DNA of 64,000 nt from Arachis hypogaea (taxonomy: Eukaryota; Streptophyta; Magnoliopsida; Fabales; Fabaceae), in the NCBI RefSeq assembly GCF_003086295.3, contig NC_092055.1, positions 123,047,484 to 123,111,483 of the forward strand, written 5' to 3'. Of this stretch, positions 1 to 12,253 are shown in pieces. The translations under genes and the position numbers were made by a program. Below the pieces are notes generated by a model. The model was not told the origin of the DNA, did no database searches, and worked only from the letters and a program-made list of their open reading frames with translations. Numbering within the stretch: position 1 is the first letter of the stretch; every line of letters begins with the position of its first letter.

Positions 1-686
1 CAGAACATCCATAAATTAATACACATAACATCCATAATTTCATATTAATAACATCCATAATTGTGTACTTATAATATTCATAATTTCATACATATGATGT
101 CTATAATTAATAAATTTTTATAATTAATATTATCAAATTTTAACCTATATGTCTTATTGTATTCTTCACATTATCTCATATGTGTATTAATAGGTCATGA
201 TTTTAATTATTTTAATATTTTTATTTAATATTCATATGTATGCTTATTTATTGATTTTAATATGACGAGTTAATAATTATTTTAAAAAATTTATTTTTTT
301 AATTTTTGTTTATATGTTATTTTTTATTTTTTAATAGTCTATATGTAAAATATAAGTTATACAGTAGAAGTTGTTAAAAATTTTTAATTTAACCTTTATA
401 ATTTTTGCAGAGAATTATTGCATTTTAATGGATAATAATGTGATTGAGGAATATTAGGGATTTGATTTGGGAGAAATTGAAATTGATTTTGGAAAGAACA
501 TTAATGACTCCAAGTATGCAACAAAATGGTGGTGATAAGGAGGATAAGTGATAAGAAGATGTATGTCACTTGCTTATCAAGAGAATAAAATTTTTTATGT
601 AATATTTTTATATTGTAATTATTCTTTGACTACCTAGCATCTATAAATCTTATCTCATGCTAATCAATTCTCTAATCAATTTTATT
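1..686. other. AT-rich intergenic DNA
   Basis: No coding frame or RNA gene is recognisable. The first 120 bases contain several imperfect copies of an 'acatccataat' motif, which suggests decayed simple or satellite-like sequence. The last 8 bases are the left target duplication of the adjacent hAT element. Confidence 0.5.
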
Positions 687-2629
687 TAAGGTTCTAAAAA
701 CCGGACCGGACTGGCCGGTTCGACCGGTTTAACCGTGAACCGGCGATGCAAACGGTCCGATCCTCCTGCAGAAACCGTTCTGAAAAGAACCGGCGAACCG
801 GCTAAAAACCGGCCGGTTGGGCCGAACCGGTGACCGGCCGGTTCTGCATAAACGACGCCGTTTTATTATAAAAAAAAGAAACCCTTAACCCGACCCGACC
901 CGTAGAGCACCCTGCACCCCAACCCCCCTTTCTTCCCCCGAATCTGAAATTCTGAATCATATTCATCTGCGTGAGAGAAGAGAACAGAGAAGACTGAACC
1001 CTAGCCGCCCGAACCCTAGCCTGCCACCGCGCCCTCCTTCGTCGCCGCGGTCACCGGTCAACAGCGCAACTGCCGTCGCCTGGTCGTCAGCCCAAGTAAC
1101 CCTCCTTCTTCGCCTGGTTCCCTGCCCAGTAGCCATCCATCTGCGTCGTCTTCATCTTCTCAACACCAGCAGGCAGTAGCCCGTCCCATCGTCTTCATCG
1201 TCGCGCGGTGAGTAACTTGTCCTCTGCTCATCTTTGTTCTTTGCCTGTGTGAACTTCGACTTGCCTCTGTGAACTGACTTCCTCTGTTCATCTTTGTTAT
1301 TTGCCTCTGTGAACTTCTTTGTTAGTAACTTGGTTTGCAGCTCAATTTCTGTTTGTTAGTAACTTGGTTTGCAGCTCAATTTCTGTTTGTTGGTAACTTG
1401 GTTTGCAGCTCAATTTCTGGTTGTTGGTAACTTGGTTTGCAGCTCAATTTCTGTGTATTGCTCAATTTCTGGTTGTTGGTAACTTGTTCTTGTCTCCGTC
1501 TTCTCTCCTGAGAGCCTCTGTTTGTTGATTTTTAATGTGAAATTGTCAAATTGATAATTTTTGCTGATTTTGTGTTGCTGCTCTTTCTTTGATTTCTAAA
1601 ATTTTGGTTAAAATTTTCTTGCTGCTGCTAAAAATGAAAATGAAATCATTATTGGAAATTTTGTTTAGGGATTAGGGATTACTTGTTGCTGTTTGTAATG
1701 TTTGTTGAAATTTCAGGTTTAGTGTGATTAGGGATTACTTGTTGCTGTTGAAATTTCAGGTTTAGTGTGATTAGGGATTACTTGTTACTGTTTGGTACTT
1801 GCTGCTACTATTCTAGTGTTTTTTAACTTTTGAATCAACTGTTTTTGAATTTTTGTTGATAGATTTATCGATTTTAGTATTTAGGGTGATGATTTGTTGC
1901 TGTATTTTAATTTTAGTTGCTGATTGTTCTTGATTTCTGGCTCTTTTTAGTATATTGTGCTAATTGTTCTTGATTTCTGGCTGTGTGAATGTTCTGATTT
2001 CTGGCTCTATGAGTGTTGTTTTGTTTTTGTTTTAAGGCCCTATTTTGTGCTCAGTTTTCATTTTGTAGGAAATTGTTTGAGGTATATAAGAATTAAGAAG
2101 GAAGATTATCCCAACAGCTACTCTGTTGATTGATTCTAGTCCCCCACAAGCTTGAAGAGAGGAACCCTTCATCATTGGTTTGTTTATGGCATGCCATAAT
2201 GCATATTATTGTAGTTTGTTTGTTTATTCATTGAACTTCCACAAAATCAGTTGTTTATGATCCCCTTTTGTCCAGAATAAACAATTCTTGAGTCCTTGCT
2301 TAGCTTTATGTCAGGTGGATTATGTGCTGTTAAGTTGTACAAGCATAAGAGTTCTCCTTGAATATAGTATATGCAGTCTAATTCTGATTTGGTATAATTA
2401 TACCACAAAGCTATAATTATACCACAAAGCTATACCAAAAGAACTGGATTGGTAGGAAGATCTTTATCAAAAGCTATAATTATATTTTAGGATATATATT
2501 TAAAATTTATATATTATTTTATTCTAAAACGATTTTTTCGGTTAGACCACGGTTGGACCAGTTGAACCAATAAACCAATAAATCAGTGATTAAAGCGGTT
2601 TGATGATCGGTCCGGTTCTCCGAACCTTG
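687..2629. mobile_element. Non-autonomous hAT-family DNA transposon
   Basis: The ends are inverted repeats: the left end reads TAAGGTTCTAAAAACCGGAC and the reverse complement of the right end reads CAAGGTTCGGAGAACCGGAC. Both fit the hAT terminal rule YARNG. An exact 8-bp target duplication, ATTTTATT, flanks the element at 679-686 and 2630-2637, the length expected for hAT transposition. The subterminal 200 bases are dense in CCGG/ACCGGTT motifs. No transposase frame is present. The GC-rich 880-1210 segment followed by GTGAGT looks like an untranslated leader exon and intron, perhaps retained from an autonomous parent or captured from a host gene. That last point is inference. Confidence 0.85.
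1321..1484. repeat. 34-bp tandem repeat inside the hAT element
   Basis: The unit beginning GTTAGTAACTTGGTTTGCAG starts at 1321, 1355, 1389 and 1423, an exact 34-bp period, with a shortened fifth unit near 1474. A second, looser duplication around the phrase TTAGGGATTACTTGTTGCTG lies at about 1670-1795. Confidence 0.8.
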
Positions 2630-2705
2630 ATTTTATTATAGTATCACTTTTAAGAGGAAACATCCTGATAGTAAACTTTTTCACTTAAGAAGTTAATTTA
2701 GAAAA

Positions 2706-2864
2706 TAGATCTTCTCAATTTTTTTTAACAATTGAGGGAGTAAAGTATGATCTCTAACCATTAATTTTATAGTGGGACCAAGAATAAATATAAGAAAGAG
2801 AACAATAAAAAATTAGAGATTACACTTTACACTCTTAATTTTTTTTAACAATTAAAAAAATCTA
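2706..2864. mobile_element. 159-bp inverted-repeat element (MITE)
   Basis: The two halves form a near-palindrome. The left arm runs from TAGATCTTCTC through a T-rich tract to ...AAAGTATGATCTCTAA; the right arm is its reverse complement with about 10 mismatches over about 50 bases. It is non-coding and has MITE size and structure. I could not fix a target duplication beyond a possible TA. Confidence 0.65.
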
Positions 2865-3740
2865 TTCCCGTTAATTTATGCAATCTCGTGTCATTGATTT
2901 TTAAGTCTATATTTGGAATCAATGTTATTTTATGATCTGTGCATTGTCAATTTATTCTTTTAGTATTTAATAAGTTCAAATTATTATCATAATAAATGAT
3001 TTGGATTAATTGCCACCATAAATCCGTATGAGTTTCGTAAAGAAATCAAAATAAATTTTAATTTATATATGAGCTGGAAATAAAAGTTAATCAAATGGTC
3101 AAAGATTGTAATGTTAAGATTTACGAGTTGTGAAACTAAAACAAAATTCTCTTTAATACATGTTAATATAAAGAAGCATGTAGATGAAATCAAGTGAAAA
3201 AGTATTATCAATAAATATGTATCAACTAAATCTTGTAATTTTTTTTTACTGAATTAGAAATTGTAAATTGTTAAGCTTAACAAGTGACATTTTCTCTTGT
3301 ATATCATCGTAGGAGTAATATAAATAGATGGTTAGAATTAACCAAATATATGGTATTTTTATGAGTTAGAGTTGTTAAAGGGTAGATTATAAGGTTTTTT
3401 TTTATATGTATTGTATTTTTATATTTGTTTTATTTACTAAGTCATTAGCCACTCTTTTAGCTAGGTTAAGAAAATTAGTCTTATATTTTTGGTATCTACT
3501 CTGTGTTTAAATTGAGCATTTATATCATTTAGTTAATTAGTTTACTATCAATAAATAATATGAATGTAATTGGAAGTGGAATTTGACTTTGAATGGAGTA
3601 TTATAATTTATCATTTTGTATTTCTATGTTAGGAATTTCGTTTGGATGGAGTGATTATCTATCTAAGTCTCTTTAGAAGAGATTTGATTAAAATAGAGTA
3701 GTATTGGCAATTATCATTTCATATCTCCATAAAAATTGAG
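2865..3740. other. AT-rich intergenic DNA
   Basis: Nothing recognisable. The only open frames are short and of AT-rich composition, with no family resemblance. Confidence 0.5.
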
Positions 3741-3748
3741 GAGTATTA

Positions 3749-4411
3749 TACATACAAGTCATACAAATTAGAATAAACTTAACAAAAAATACGCGAGCGT
3801 GTGCGCACTACTCAACGGTTTTCATAGCACGTTTCGCGTTTTTCTCATCTTCTTTTTTCTTTTTCTTTTTTTTTTTTGGCGTTTCTCCTCATTCTTCTTC
3901 AGGTGTTTCATCCTCGTCGTCGTTTTTTATTATTGTTATTGTTGCTGTATTTTTTTCCTCCTCATCTTTCTATTAATTTTGCAATATTATGTATCTTTTT
4001 CTTTTTGTTTGATTTTTTCTCCTAAAAAAACTTATAAGAAAACGAAATAAGAAGATGAGAAAGAAGAAGCAATAGAAGATGAGGAAGAGGAAGAGAAAGA
4101 GTTTTGAATTATGCAGAACTTAGAATAAAAATACACCCAAAATTCTTAAAAATACACCCAAATATCTTCGTGTTACACCCAAATTTGCTGCAAATACAGA
4201 AAAATATTTCCTCTAATAATACATTTTTTCTTTCTGAATTAAACCACACCTCAACCACTTGATTGGATTCAAAACAATAATCAATTTCGTAAAAAAAAAA
4301 GAAAAAAGGAAAAGGTGGTATTGATGACGACTATAACGAAAAAGAATAAAAAGAAGAACGTGCAGTAACAATACAAAGTGCGTGTGCGTGAATATAAATG
4401 ACCTGTATGTA
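3749..4411. mobile_element. Mutator-type MITE, about 660 bp
   Basis: The left end TACATACAAGTCAT is matched at the right by the reverse complement TACATACAGGTCAT. Just inside both ends is a GC-rich segment (CGCGAGCGTGTGCGCAC on the left, GTGCGTGTGCGTG on the right). Flanks 3741-3748 (GAGTATTA) and 4412-4419 (GAGAATAA) are an imperfect duplication of 8-9 bases, compatible with Mutator-type insertion. The interior is T/C-rich on the left and A/G-rich on the right, so open frames in it are composition artefacts. Confidence 0.6.
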
Positions 4412-4728
4412 GAGAATAATTATTAAAAGTTTAAGTTAAAAATTTAATTAACGTAGAATTATTACCCAATTTTATAACTTTATAATATCATATTTCTTTA
4501 GTAAAATATTTAACATTCTCTTTATGTCAATTTTGTAAATTTTACGCTACCGTTTCAAGACACAGAGTAAACTTCAACTAGTACTGATCAGAACAAGGTT
4601 TTTGTTTTTTTGTTTTTTTTATTTCTTTTTATTTTGCTTCTTCTGAAAAAGAATAGATATACAGAGATATTTTACTTACAAAAAATGAAAGAAGACGACT
4701 TTGAAACTCGGTATTAATCTCAATTCAG

Positions 4729-7690
4729 TTATCTAGCTCTTGTGGTGAAGACTCTATTGAACCAAATAGAATGAAGTATCATGTGAAACATATCATACTT
4801 CTCAGGGCTCCTATGCCAAAGGAAATGCTGCTGCACTTTTTTTACCCTCATCTGCATCTGAAGATACCTCTTTTGTGGGATTGAAAGTAGAATACTCTTC
4901 AAATTTGGAATATCCTTCTCCATAACAATAACAGCAAATGATTCCCAATTCAACACTTCAAAGAATGGAGGCACAAAGTTATCAGATATGATAACAGGAA
5001 CACATTCATAGAATATGGCCTCAACAACTCTTGGACTATTAACTTCATACCCTTTTGCACAAATGCAGTACTTGCTGCTCTTCATGTACTGAATGTAGTT
5101 TCTGTTACCCTTAGATTTTGGCAATATACCAAAGATTTTCATGTCAGGGTCTTTGTTCTCCCAATGCTGCAATAGGATTGGCCTAACATAACCATGCATG
5201 CCACCAGCAAAGAATGCCAATGTTTTCCTTTTTGAAACTGGTCTTCCACCAATGTCTCTTGTGGGTTTCTGCGCATTTCTGACATAGGTTTCAGGAAGAG
5301 ACACATCTTTACCTATCACAAAGCCTTCTTTGACATCAGAATTGCATAAGGCTCTTATGCACTTGGCCATGTTCTGTCTTGTTTCTGTTGGGGCCTGCAT
5401 GGTGAAGATTTTATCTTATATTGTGATAAAAGATTCAACAATCTTAGTATAATCAAGCTGCTAGATAGCATCTACGTTGCACAAATACAACTACGATTAT
5501 TGAAAACAATACAGTATTATACATAGATATAACCATTTAATGCAAAGAATTGGTCAAAAATTAAAGAAGTTTAAAGTAGCAATACTTTAAATTACATTAA
5601 CCTCTCTTCTTTAGACGATATTACACACGACTCCCCTTTATTTATGAAAGTATGCATCAATTTCTTTTATATTTAGGAAGGGAAGCCTTGGAGCAACGGT
5701 TGAGTTGTCTCCTTGTGACCTTAAGGTCACAGATTCAAGCCGGGGAAACAGCCACTGATGTAATGATTAGGTTAGGCTCCGTGCATTACACCCTTTGGGT
5801 GCGGACCTTCCTCGGACCCTGCAGTAACGTGAGATGCTTGTGCACCAGGCTGCCTTTATGTGGCCCTTGGTACTCTTGTATTTTATAAAAGTGTGACACT
5901 AGTCTGCCATATATAAAGCAATGGTACAATAGAGCAAATGCTCCTCCCTATGTATATCATTTAATCTTAAAAAAGGTCAATGTATTATGTCTAAATAGTT
6001 AATGGCCTTGGGAAATTGAGAAACAGAGAGCATGATGAATTAAAGTAGGAAAATGCATACCCAATCATGGCAGGCAACAAGGAAATGATCAGCACCTCCG
6101 GTTCTGTTCCAGAAAGGATGTTTCGCTGCGATCAAGTCGACATAACCATTCAGATACTTCCTCAGGTTCCTATTATTATGCGAATCCGGTACATACAAGG
6201 TTTCCTCTAGCATCCGGGAACTGAAAGGTAAGTAGAACAGGTGTGCCTTCTTTGGGTCCTTGGTAACAAATCTTTTATTACCTTCCATCTGCCTCATGAA
6301 CCATCCCTCGGAAGCATAAATTCCCAAAAGATATGGCAAATGCATTATTGGTTTAGACCCTTCTCTATATACATAAACTTTGAGAGTCTCTTCCATTAAT
6401 TCATAGCTCCTGATAATTAGACAGTAACAAGATAATAAGGTGTAATAGATTGCTGTTATGGATTTTAGACAAGTTCACATAGTTGCCATTTTAGTTAAAT
6501 GTTTGCTCTGAACTAAAAGGAGATTCTTCTACATCAAAATATGAAGACCTTGTTGATAACTTGCATATTTATGTAAGAGACAAGATAGCAACATAAGAAT
6601 TCTGTCGAATATGTGCTTACAAAAGTCTATAAATATGTGATGTCAGTGTCAGGGATAGAAATTTTAAAGAAAGTAACAATATTCAGATGATACCTTTTGA
6701 ACATGGAAAGATTTCGATAAAGGGGGGCGTAAAGATTATCAACATTCTCTACAATTGGTGCATTTTCAATCTCCGATCTAACCTTCAGTAGCTCATTATC
6801 AACTGATGAAGACCACCTTGGCCTCTAAGAAACAAATTAGCAACATTAGAACAAATCAGAAGAAAATGCTATAATCTGTAAGTCATTGATGGAACAAAAT
6901 GTTAAATCGAGTCACATACCATAGAACGATATGAGACACGGCTTTTAAGCAATAATTCATTCATTTCAGAGATTGATGTTACTTTCGGAACAGCTATACG
7001 AGAATCTTTATTCTCCTTAGGCATACTACTGATAGAAGAGTTCTTGCCAAGCACATTGACATCATCTTTTGGCCTCTCATCATTCTCCGAATCGATTTCA
7101 TTGGAAATGTTCAATAACCCTTGAGGAGGTGTAATATTTGGCTTCATTTCGACGGGAGGACTTAAATATGTATCTGATTTATGCTCTAATTCAGATGAAG
7201 TGTTGACCTCTCTTGTAAAATTCATATCCATACCATTGTTAGAACTCTTCAGTTCAAGATTCTCTGCCTGCTTTATTGTAGATCCATTATCCGATATCCT
7301 TACATTTTCGACCACGGGATTTTCATCGGACTCATCAAATCCTACAAGAGATGAAGTGTTTGATATGGATACCTTTTTTGGTTCTACAACAAAACCTGCT
7401 CCCAAAACATTGTCCTTTTCAATTGATGAACTAGTTGAATCAACTATCCTCTCAAGAACATGTCCATTAGTAGAGTTTGCTATATCGAAATCCGTAGTAA
7501 CATTGTTAAGTATAGACTCAGATGGAGGATCTGCTGGATGGAATCTACTGCTTCCTGATGATGTTGTTGTTGTTGCTAAATATGGAAGCTCAGAATACTG
7601 GAAGAGTAAAAACACTGCAAATGTAATGCCAATAAGCCATAGCAACCTCTTTGTTTCAAGCTGAAATATGGAGAAAAATGCTTGACCCAT
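4729..7690 (-). CDS. Exostosin-family (GT47) glycosyltransferase, four coding exons
   Basis: Probable type II Golgi glycosyltransferase of the plant exostosin (GT47) family, which builds cell-wall or glycoprotein glycans; the acceptor substrate cannot be told. Coding exons on the minus strand: 7690-6920, 6824-6694, 6409-6061 and 5394-4729, each with GT/AG borders and matching phases, giving 638 residues. Residues 16-30 (after Lys-Arg) are the membrane anchor. Residues about 40-255 are a low-complexity Ser/Asn-rich stem encoded wholly by exon 1. The catalytic region follows: [91 protein letters not shown], then SLPETYVRNAQ, KYCICAKGYEVNSPRVVEAI, ECVPVIISDNFVPPFFEVLN and the C-terminal FLWHRSPEKYDMFHMILHSI. 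These are hallmark blocks of Arabidopsis At5g03795-like proteins. Length and architecture are normal and I see no disabling change. Confidence 0.92.
5681..5858 (+). mobile_element. Au-like tRNA-derived SINE in intron 3 of the GT47 gene
   Basis: The sequence GGAAGCCTTGGAGCAACGGT begins a tRNA-like head with a box A-like TGGAGCAACGGT and a box B-like GATTCAAGCC (about 5731-5740). It continues with the hallmark body of Au SINEs: GGGTGCGGACCTTCCTCGGACCC, then GTGAGATGCTTGTGCACCAG and GGCTGCCTTT. It lies antisense to the host gene inside the 666-base intron between exons 3 and 4. I could not define a convincing target duplication. The open frame over it is not a gene. Confidence 0.85.
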
Positions 7691-7744
7691 TTTTGGTAAA
7701 TTTACCGAGAAACCATCAATTGAGTGTTGATTACCTCATCAGTT

Positions 7745-8238
7745 CTGCAGATTACAAAAAAGCAACACAGATCAATAAAAGAAAATGGGAATTTTTTTTT
7801 TGTCCATACATGAGGTCATAGAACTATAAGCCAAACTAACCCATGATCAAGAATTCCACAAATGAATTCATAGAAGATGAACACCAAGAAATAGCAAGAA
7901 ATTCAACAAAAAAGAAAAGAAAAGAAATTCATGATCATAAAGAATCCAACAACAATCAAAATCAAAGGCACCGCACTACACTACACAACATCATCTGATT
8001 CTTGTTTGCATGCAAAAGAAATTAATCAAGATAAACAACAGAATCAAATAGAAGGAAGCAAGATGAGAAATTAAAGCAGTAACTTTACCAAGAAACACAA
8101 ACAGAAGTCATTTTCAGCTCCTCCCCTCTCAACAGAAGAGAACAGAGTGAGTTGAAAATAACATGAGCCAGCAAGTAGCTGAATAATTGATAGGAGACGT
8201 TGAAAAAAGAAAGAGAGAGTAAAATAATGGGAAAATAC
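7745..8238 (-). other. Probable 5'-leader intron of the GT47 gene
   Basis: On the minus strand CCAGTGACAG|GTATTTTCCC (donor at 8238-8237) is followed 494 bases later by TGTAATCTGCAG|AACTGATGAG (acceptor ending at 7745). This leaves a 54-base leader before the ATG at 7690. The leader exon upstream of the donor contains a 6-codon upstream frame, ATG at 8262-8260 in the good context CCAACCATGG, ending in TGA at 8244-8242. Splice sites are inferred from consensus only. Confidence 0.5.
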
Positions 8239-8440
8239 CTGTCACTGGTTCAAAATTTCCATGGTTGGCAGCCCTAAGAATAATAAGGGAATTTTCTTTT
8301 CCGTTTTCTTTCTTTTGTTTTCAAAGTGACAAAGCACAAACACAAGACAAGACAAGTCAGTTCAGAGTTCAGACATGGATCCCAATTTTTACAGTTTTCT
8401 ATTCTCTCTTTCTCTCTCTTACGTCAAGTAAGAGTAAAAC

Positions 8441-8454
8441 AAATTATATAAATA
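8441..8454 (-). promoter_or_regulatory. Candidate TATA box of the GT47 gene
   Basis: TATTTATATAATTT on the minus strand lies about 200 bases upstream of the proposed leader-intron donor, followed by a GA-rich stretch (minus-strand sense) of the kind common in plant core promoters. Composition in this AT-rich region makes chance occurrence likely, so this is tentative. Confidence 0.3.
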
Positions 8455-8462
8455 TGTTGAAT

Positions 8463-9767
8463 TTTATTCTGTGTATAATTTAGTGTTTAGTTTTTCTTGA
8501 ACTTATTTTTTATAGTTAATTTTAAATATTTAATAATTATTTATTTTTATATTTCAAAAAATTAAGTATTAATTTTTTAATAAGTTAGACAAAAAATTTT
8601 AAATAGCATAACAATTACCTATAAATATATAAGAATTATTATTAGGGATTTTATTTATTTAAATATTTTTTTTATACTATTATAAAAGAAATTATCTCTT
8701 AATTTTGCAAGATAAATTGGTAGTTTGAGTCGGCAAAATTAAAGAAAAATTCAATTGCGTACTTAGTACTTACTGGTTGCAAAATTGAAAACTGTTTTTT
8801 TCTACTTCAATTTTGCAGCTATTGCCAATGTACGTAATTGAAGAAGAATATTTGCATAACTGAAATAAATTTTTGAAATTCCTGCTTCTTCTTGACGAGT
8901 AATTTTGGGGAGAATAACATAGTAATTTTAACACTGAGATGAATAAATTGATTCAACATTGATTCATTTATTTTAATTTCCATTTACTGGTTATTATATG
9001 TAAATGTAAAAGTATTGATCTGACTCTCAAATATAGATACGAGTTATGTAGAGAAGTTGGTTAAACAAAATATTTGTAGAACCGTCCAACTATAAAATTA
9101 AAGGGAAGTTGTAGTTGTTAATTTTCATGTACTTGTTCATTTTCATGCACTTTTTAATTTTCATGTACTATATATTCTTCAATTACGCTTATAGTGACAA
9201 CGAATTTATAATAAAATACGTTTTTCACAATTATATGCGTCGCTGCGAAATTGGAGTAAAAAAAATCTTCCTATTTCACGAACAATAAATATAAAATTGA
9301 GAGATAATGTACAAAAATGTAAATTTTTTAAAATAATAAAAAATAGAAAGATTATTTCTTATTACTATGGTGATTTCAGTAATTATATAATTTTGATATT
9401 AAAATATATTATTAAAATTAAATTTATATTATTTTGTATTTTTATAATACTTTTTATTCTTATTTTTAAAACTAAAAAATATTTTTAAATATAAATAGTT
9501 ACTTTAATTTTAATAATATTTTTTAATAAATATTATTAATATTAAATGTTCATAAAATATATCCAACACATATTTAGAATATTCTCCATGTGTTTAACAC
9601 GCACTTTATGTGTTGCAATACACACACTTTACGTATTGACTCTCTACTTATAAAATTCATTCACCTATAAATATATCAAATAATTTTATTTTTAACAAAA
9701 AATACAAATATTTTTTTCATATAAAAAAATTAGCTGTAATAAGATGGTAACCACTAAAGTGAATTTA
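8463..9767. other. AT-rich intergenic DNA
   Basis: No gene recognised. The region 9110-9170 repeats 'TTTTCATG(T/C)ACT' three times and 9560-9650 repeats phrases around 'ACACACTTTACGTATTG'; both look like decayed repeats. Confidence 0.45.
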
Positions 9768-9768
9768 C

Positions 9769-9842
<74 letters not shown>
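9769..9842. repeat. Palindromic trinucleotide microsatellite (AAT)13/(TTA)11
   Basis: Thirteen AAT units (9769-9807) run straight into TTA units (9808-9840). This makes a perfect inverted repeat with about 35-base arms centred on base 9807. Confidence 0.9.
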
Positions 9843-10341
9843 GTTAAAAGTAGTAAAAGGAAACTGTTCACTTGTACTTTTGGTAAATTTTATGATACTT
9901 ATGTGATGATGATTAATTTTTGTCAAATTTATTTTTTATAAGAAATTTTTAAATTTTAAAAATTATTTATTTTTAAATTTTTAAATTAAATATTAATTTT
10001 AAATATTTTTAGACAATTTGGACAAAAATTTTCAAGTATCATAGCAATCGCCTGTACTTTAGTCTTTTCTGTTTTCTCACAAGCTGTCAGCCGTCTGCAT
10101 TATTCTCGTGGAAAATTAAATTATAAGGACAAAAAAAAAAATTTACTGTTCCTTGGCTGTTCATTGTTAGTTTGTTACCGCAACTTACCATTATTCCAAT
10201 GCGACTGTCCGATTATGTTGAACCGAATCTAAGCATAATATTATCTGAATAAATTTACTTACTGCCTGATTTTACTACCCTTACCTTCCTTCTTCCTTTC
10301 ATGGAAATGAATAATTGTATTTACTATTTAGTGTGTTTTTC

Positions 10342-10343
<2 letters not shown>

Positions 10344-10392
<49 letters not shown>
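10344..10392. repeat. (ATA)n microsatellite
   Basis: About 16 uninterrupted AAT/ATA units. No gene context. Confidence 0.9.
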
Positions 10393-10393
<1 letters not shown>

Positions 10394-11379
10394 TCAAGAG
10401 TCTTTAATTTTTTTGATTGCCATATATCGGCAAATAGTCATTCATGATCATTTTTTTTTTCATGGCTGAATTACTATATACCTATGGGTGATATAGTAAT
10501 TCTATTTTGTGGGAATTTAGCCTATCTCTGTAAGACAGTTTTTTTTTTTTTTTTTTTGTTCATCTTTATTTGTTAGTGGATATAGAATGTTTATTCTCCA
10601 ATTACAGGTACTTTTGTTTAAATATTGTACATATATATGAACAATTCTCAATTAAATTAAAATTTGAACCATGATAGATAAATCACATTATGGTGAATTA
10701 GTTTCTAATATCCTCACATCTCAGTTTATATATTATGTTTCTTTGTCCAAAAAAAAAAAAAAGGAGTCAAAAATGGGGTCCATTATTTTAATGTTGAATA
10801 TGGTTGATCAAATCTCAATTCTCAACAATTTGTACTTTCCGTGGGGCAAAGTTAATGGTGAGAGGAGAGGAGAAGGGCTTTTATTAGAAAATAAACATTA
10901 TGATCAAGTTCATCAATAAAAAAGAAAAGGCAAAAGAAGTTCAAGGGCCAGCTTGAGAGATTGGATAATAATGATGTATCATGTAAAGTATATGTTAAAA
11001 TAATCAAAACGATTTCTTGGTCAGTACGTACAGTCTTGATTCTTGTCTTGCAGCACATGAAAATTGAAAAATGTCACAATGGGTGTAGCTTGGTTTTGAT
11101 ATGTTCCAATGCAACTTCCAAGAAGGTGGTCCTACCTTACTCCCCCATCCTCTTTAGTTTTTGAAGGGATTGGAGGGATTTTAGTGCACAATTTTTTTTT
11201 TTACAAAAGTATTTTTTTATATACATTAAATAAATAAAAAATAAATTAATAGACATATGTTAAGATTTTTTTTAATAAATAAAATAAATTTAATATTTAA
11301 AAGATATAGATATGAATTCAAAAATTTATATTTTTTTCTGTGTTACATATTTCATTTTTACAGAGCACATTTAAGTTAA
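10393..11379. other. Intergenic DNA
   Basis: Contains long T and A homopolymers (10540-10557, 10750-10762) and short open frames with no family resemblance. The last 200 bases may be the 5' non-coding part of the MULE remnant that follows. Confidence 0.4.
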
Positions 11380-12253
11380 AATTATATCTCGTCTTCACAG
11401 GGAACGAAATACGTTAAAAAATTCAATAATTTATTTCATCCGCAACCGAAATACATATTTAAATATCACCTATATCTATCTCGTGCTCAATGTGAATAAG
11501 ATACAGTAATTATTATATCGTGCTGAGGACGAGATATGTGTTTAAGCACCTCATTAGTTCTGTACACGGGACAAAAAATTTTACTCCTGTAAAGAGCTCA
11601 TTTATGCCTATTCTAACAAATCTCAATTTTCTCCTCATATTCTCTTAACATGTCTAATAGTGAGTATATTATTGTGAGTATTTATACAAATGGTTGTGTT
11701 AGATATACTGATAAAGGCGTCGTGGTTCAATCTCCTAACCCCACATTGTTTCGAACTCCTCGAGTTGATAACTTTAAAGCTATGAAGAATTTGATATTGA
11801 TGAAGATGGGAGTTCATGATCAGAGGGAGGTTAGGAGGATTGGGTACAAGTTTCATACAGTCTTGGCAAACCAAGATTTTAAATTCAAGCTTTTTTTGAT
11901 TGCACGCGATGAACATGTTCATGCGATCTTTGAGGTTCATGGGAGAATATTAACGCAGTAGGTCATGAAGCTCTATATCAAGGGTCAATGAGATTGGTGG
12001 TAATGGAGTCTACTCGTCTACATCCCTAATATCGAGACCACTGATTGATGTATCTTCGTTATATTACACTACAACAAGCGAACACATGGAGGAGGACTCT
12101 GAAATAGATGAGAAATATATCATTGAGACCAAAGTGTCCTTCAGTAGCTCTAAAGAAGATGAGTTTGTAGCGGATATTCCATTGAGAGAGATATTTCTAT
12201 TACTGGCACTGCTTTCTGTGTTGGACCTATCCAGTATACTTAGTCATTATCAC

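Noticed and set aside
3799..4050. 83-residue Phe-rich frame
   Set aside because: T-rich interior of the Mutator-type MITE; no conserved motif.
5652..5888. 78-residue plus-strand frame in intron 3 of the GT47 gene
   Set aside because: It lies over the Au-like SINE and reflects the SINE sequence.
7200..7664. 154-residue plus-strand frame
   Set aside because: It is antisense to exon 1 of the GT47 gene, whose own frame has a membrane anchor and continues in phase into the conserved exons.
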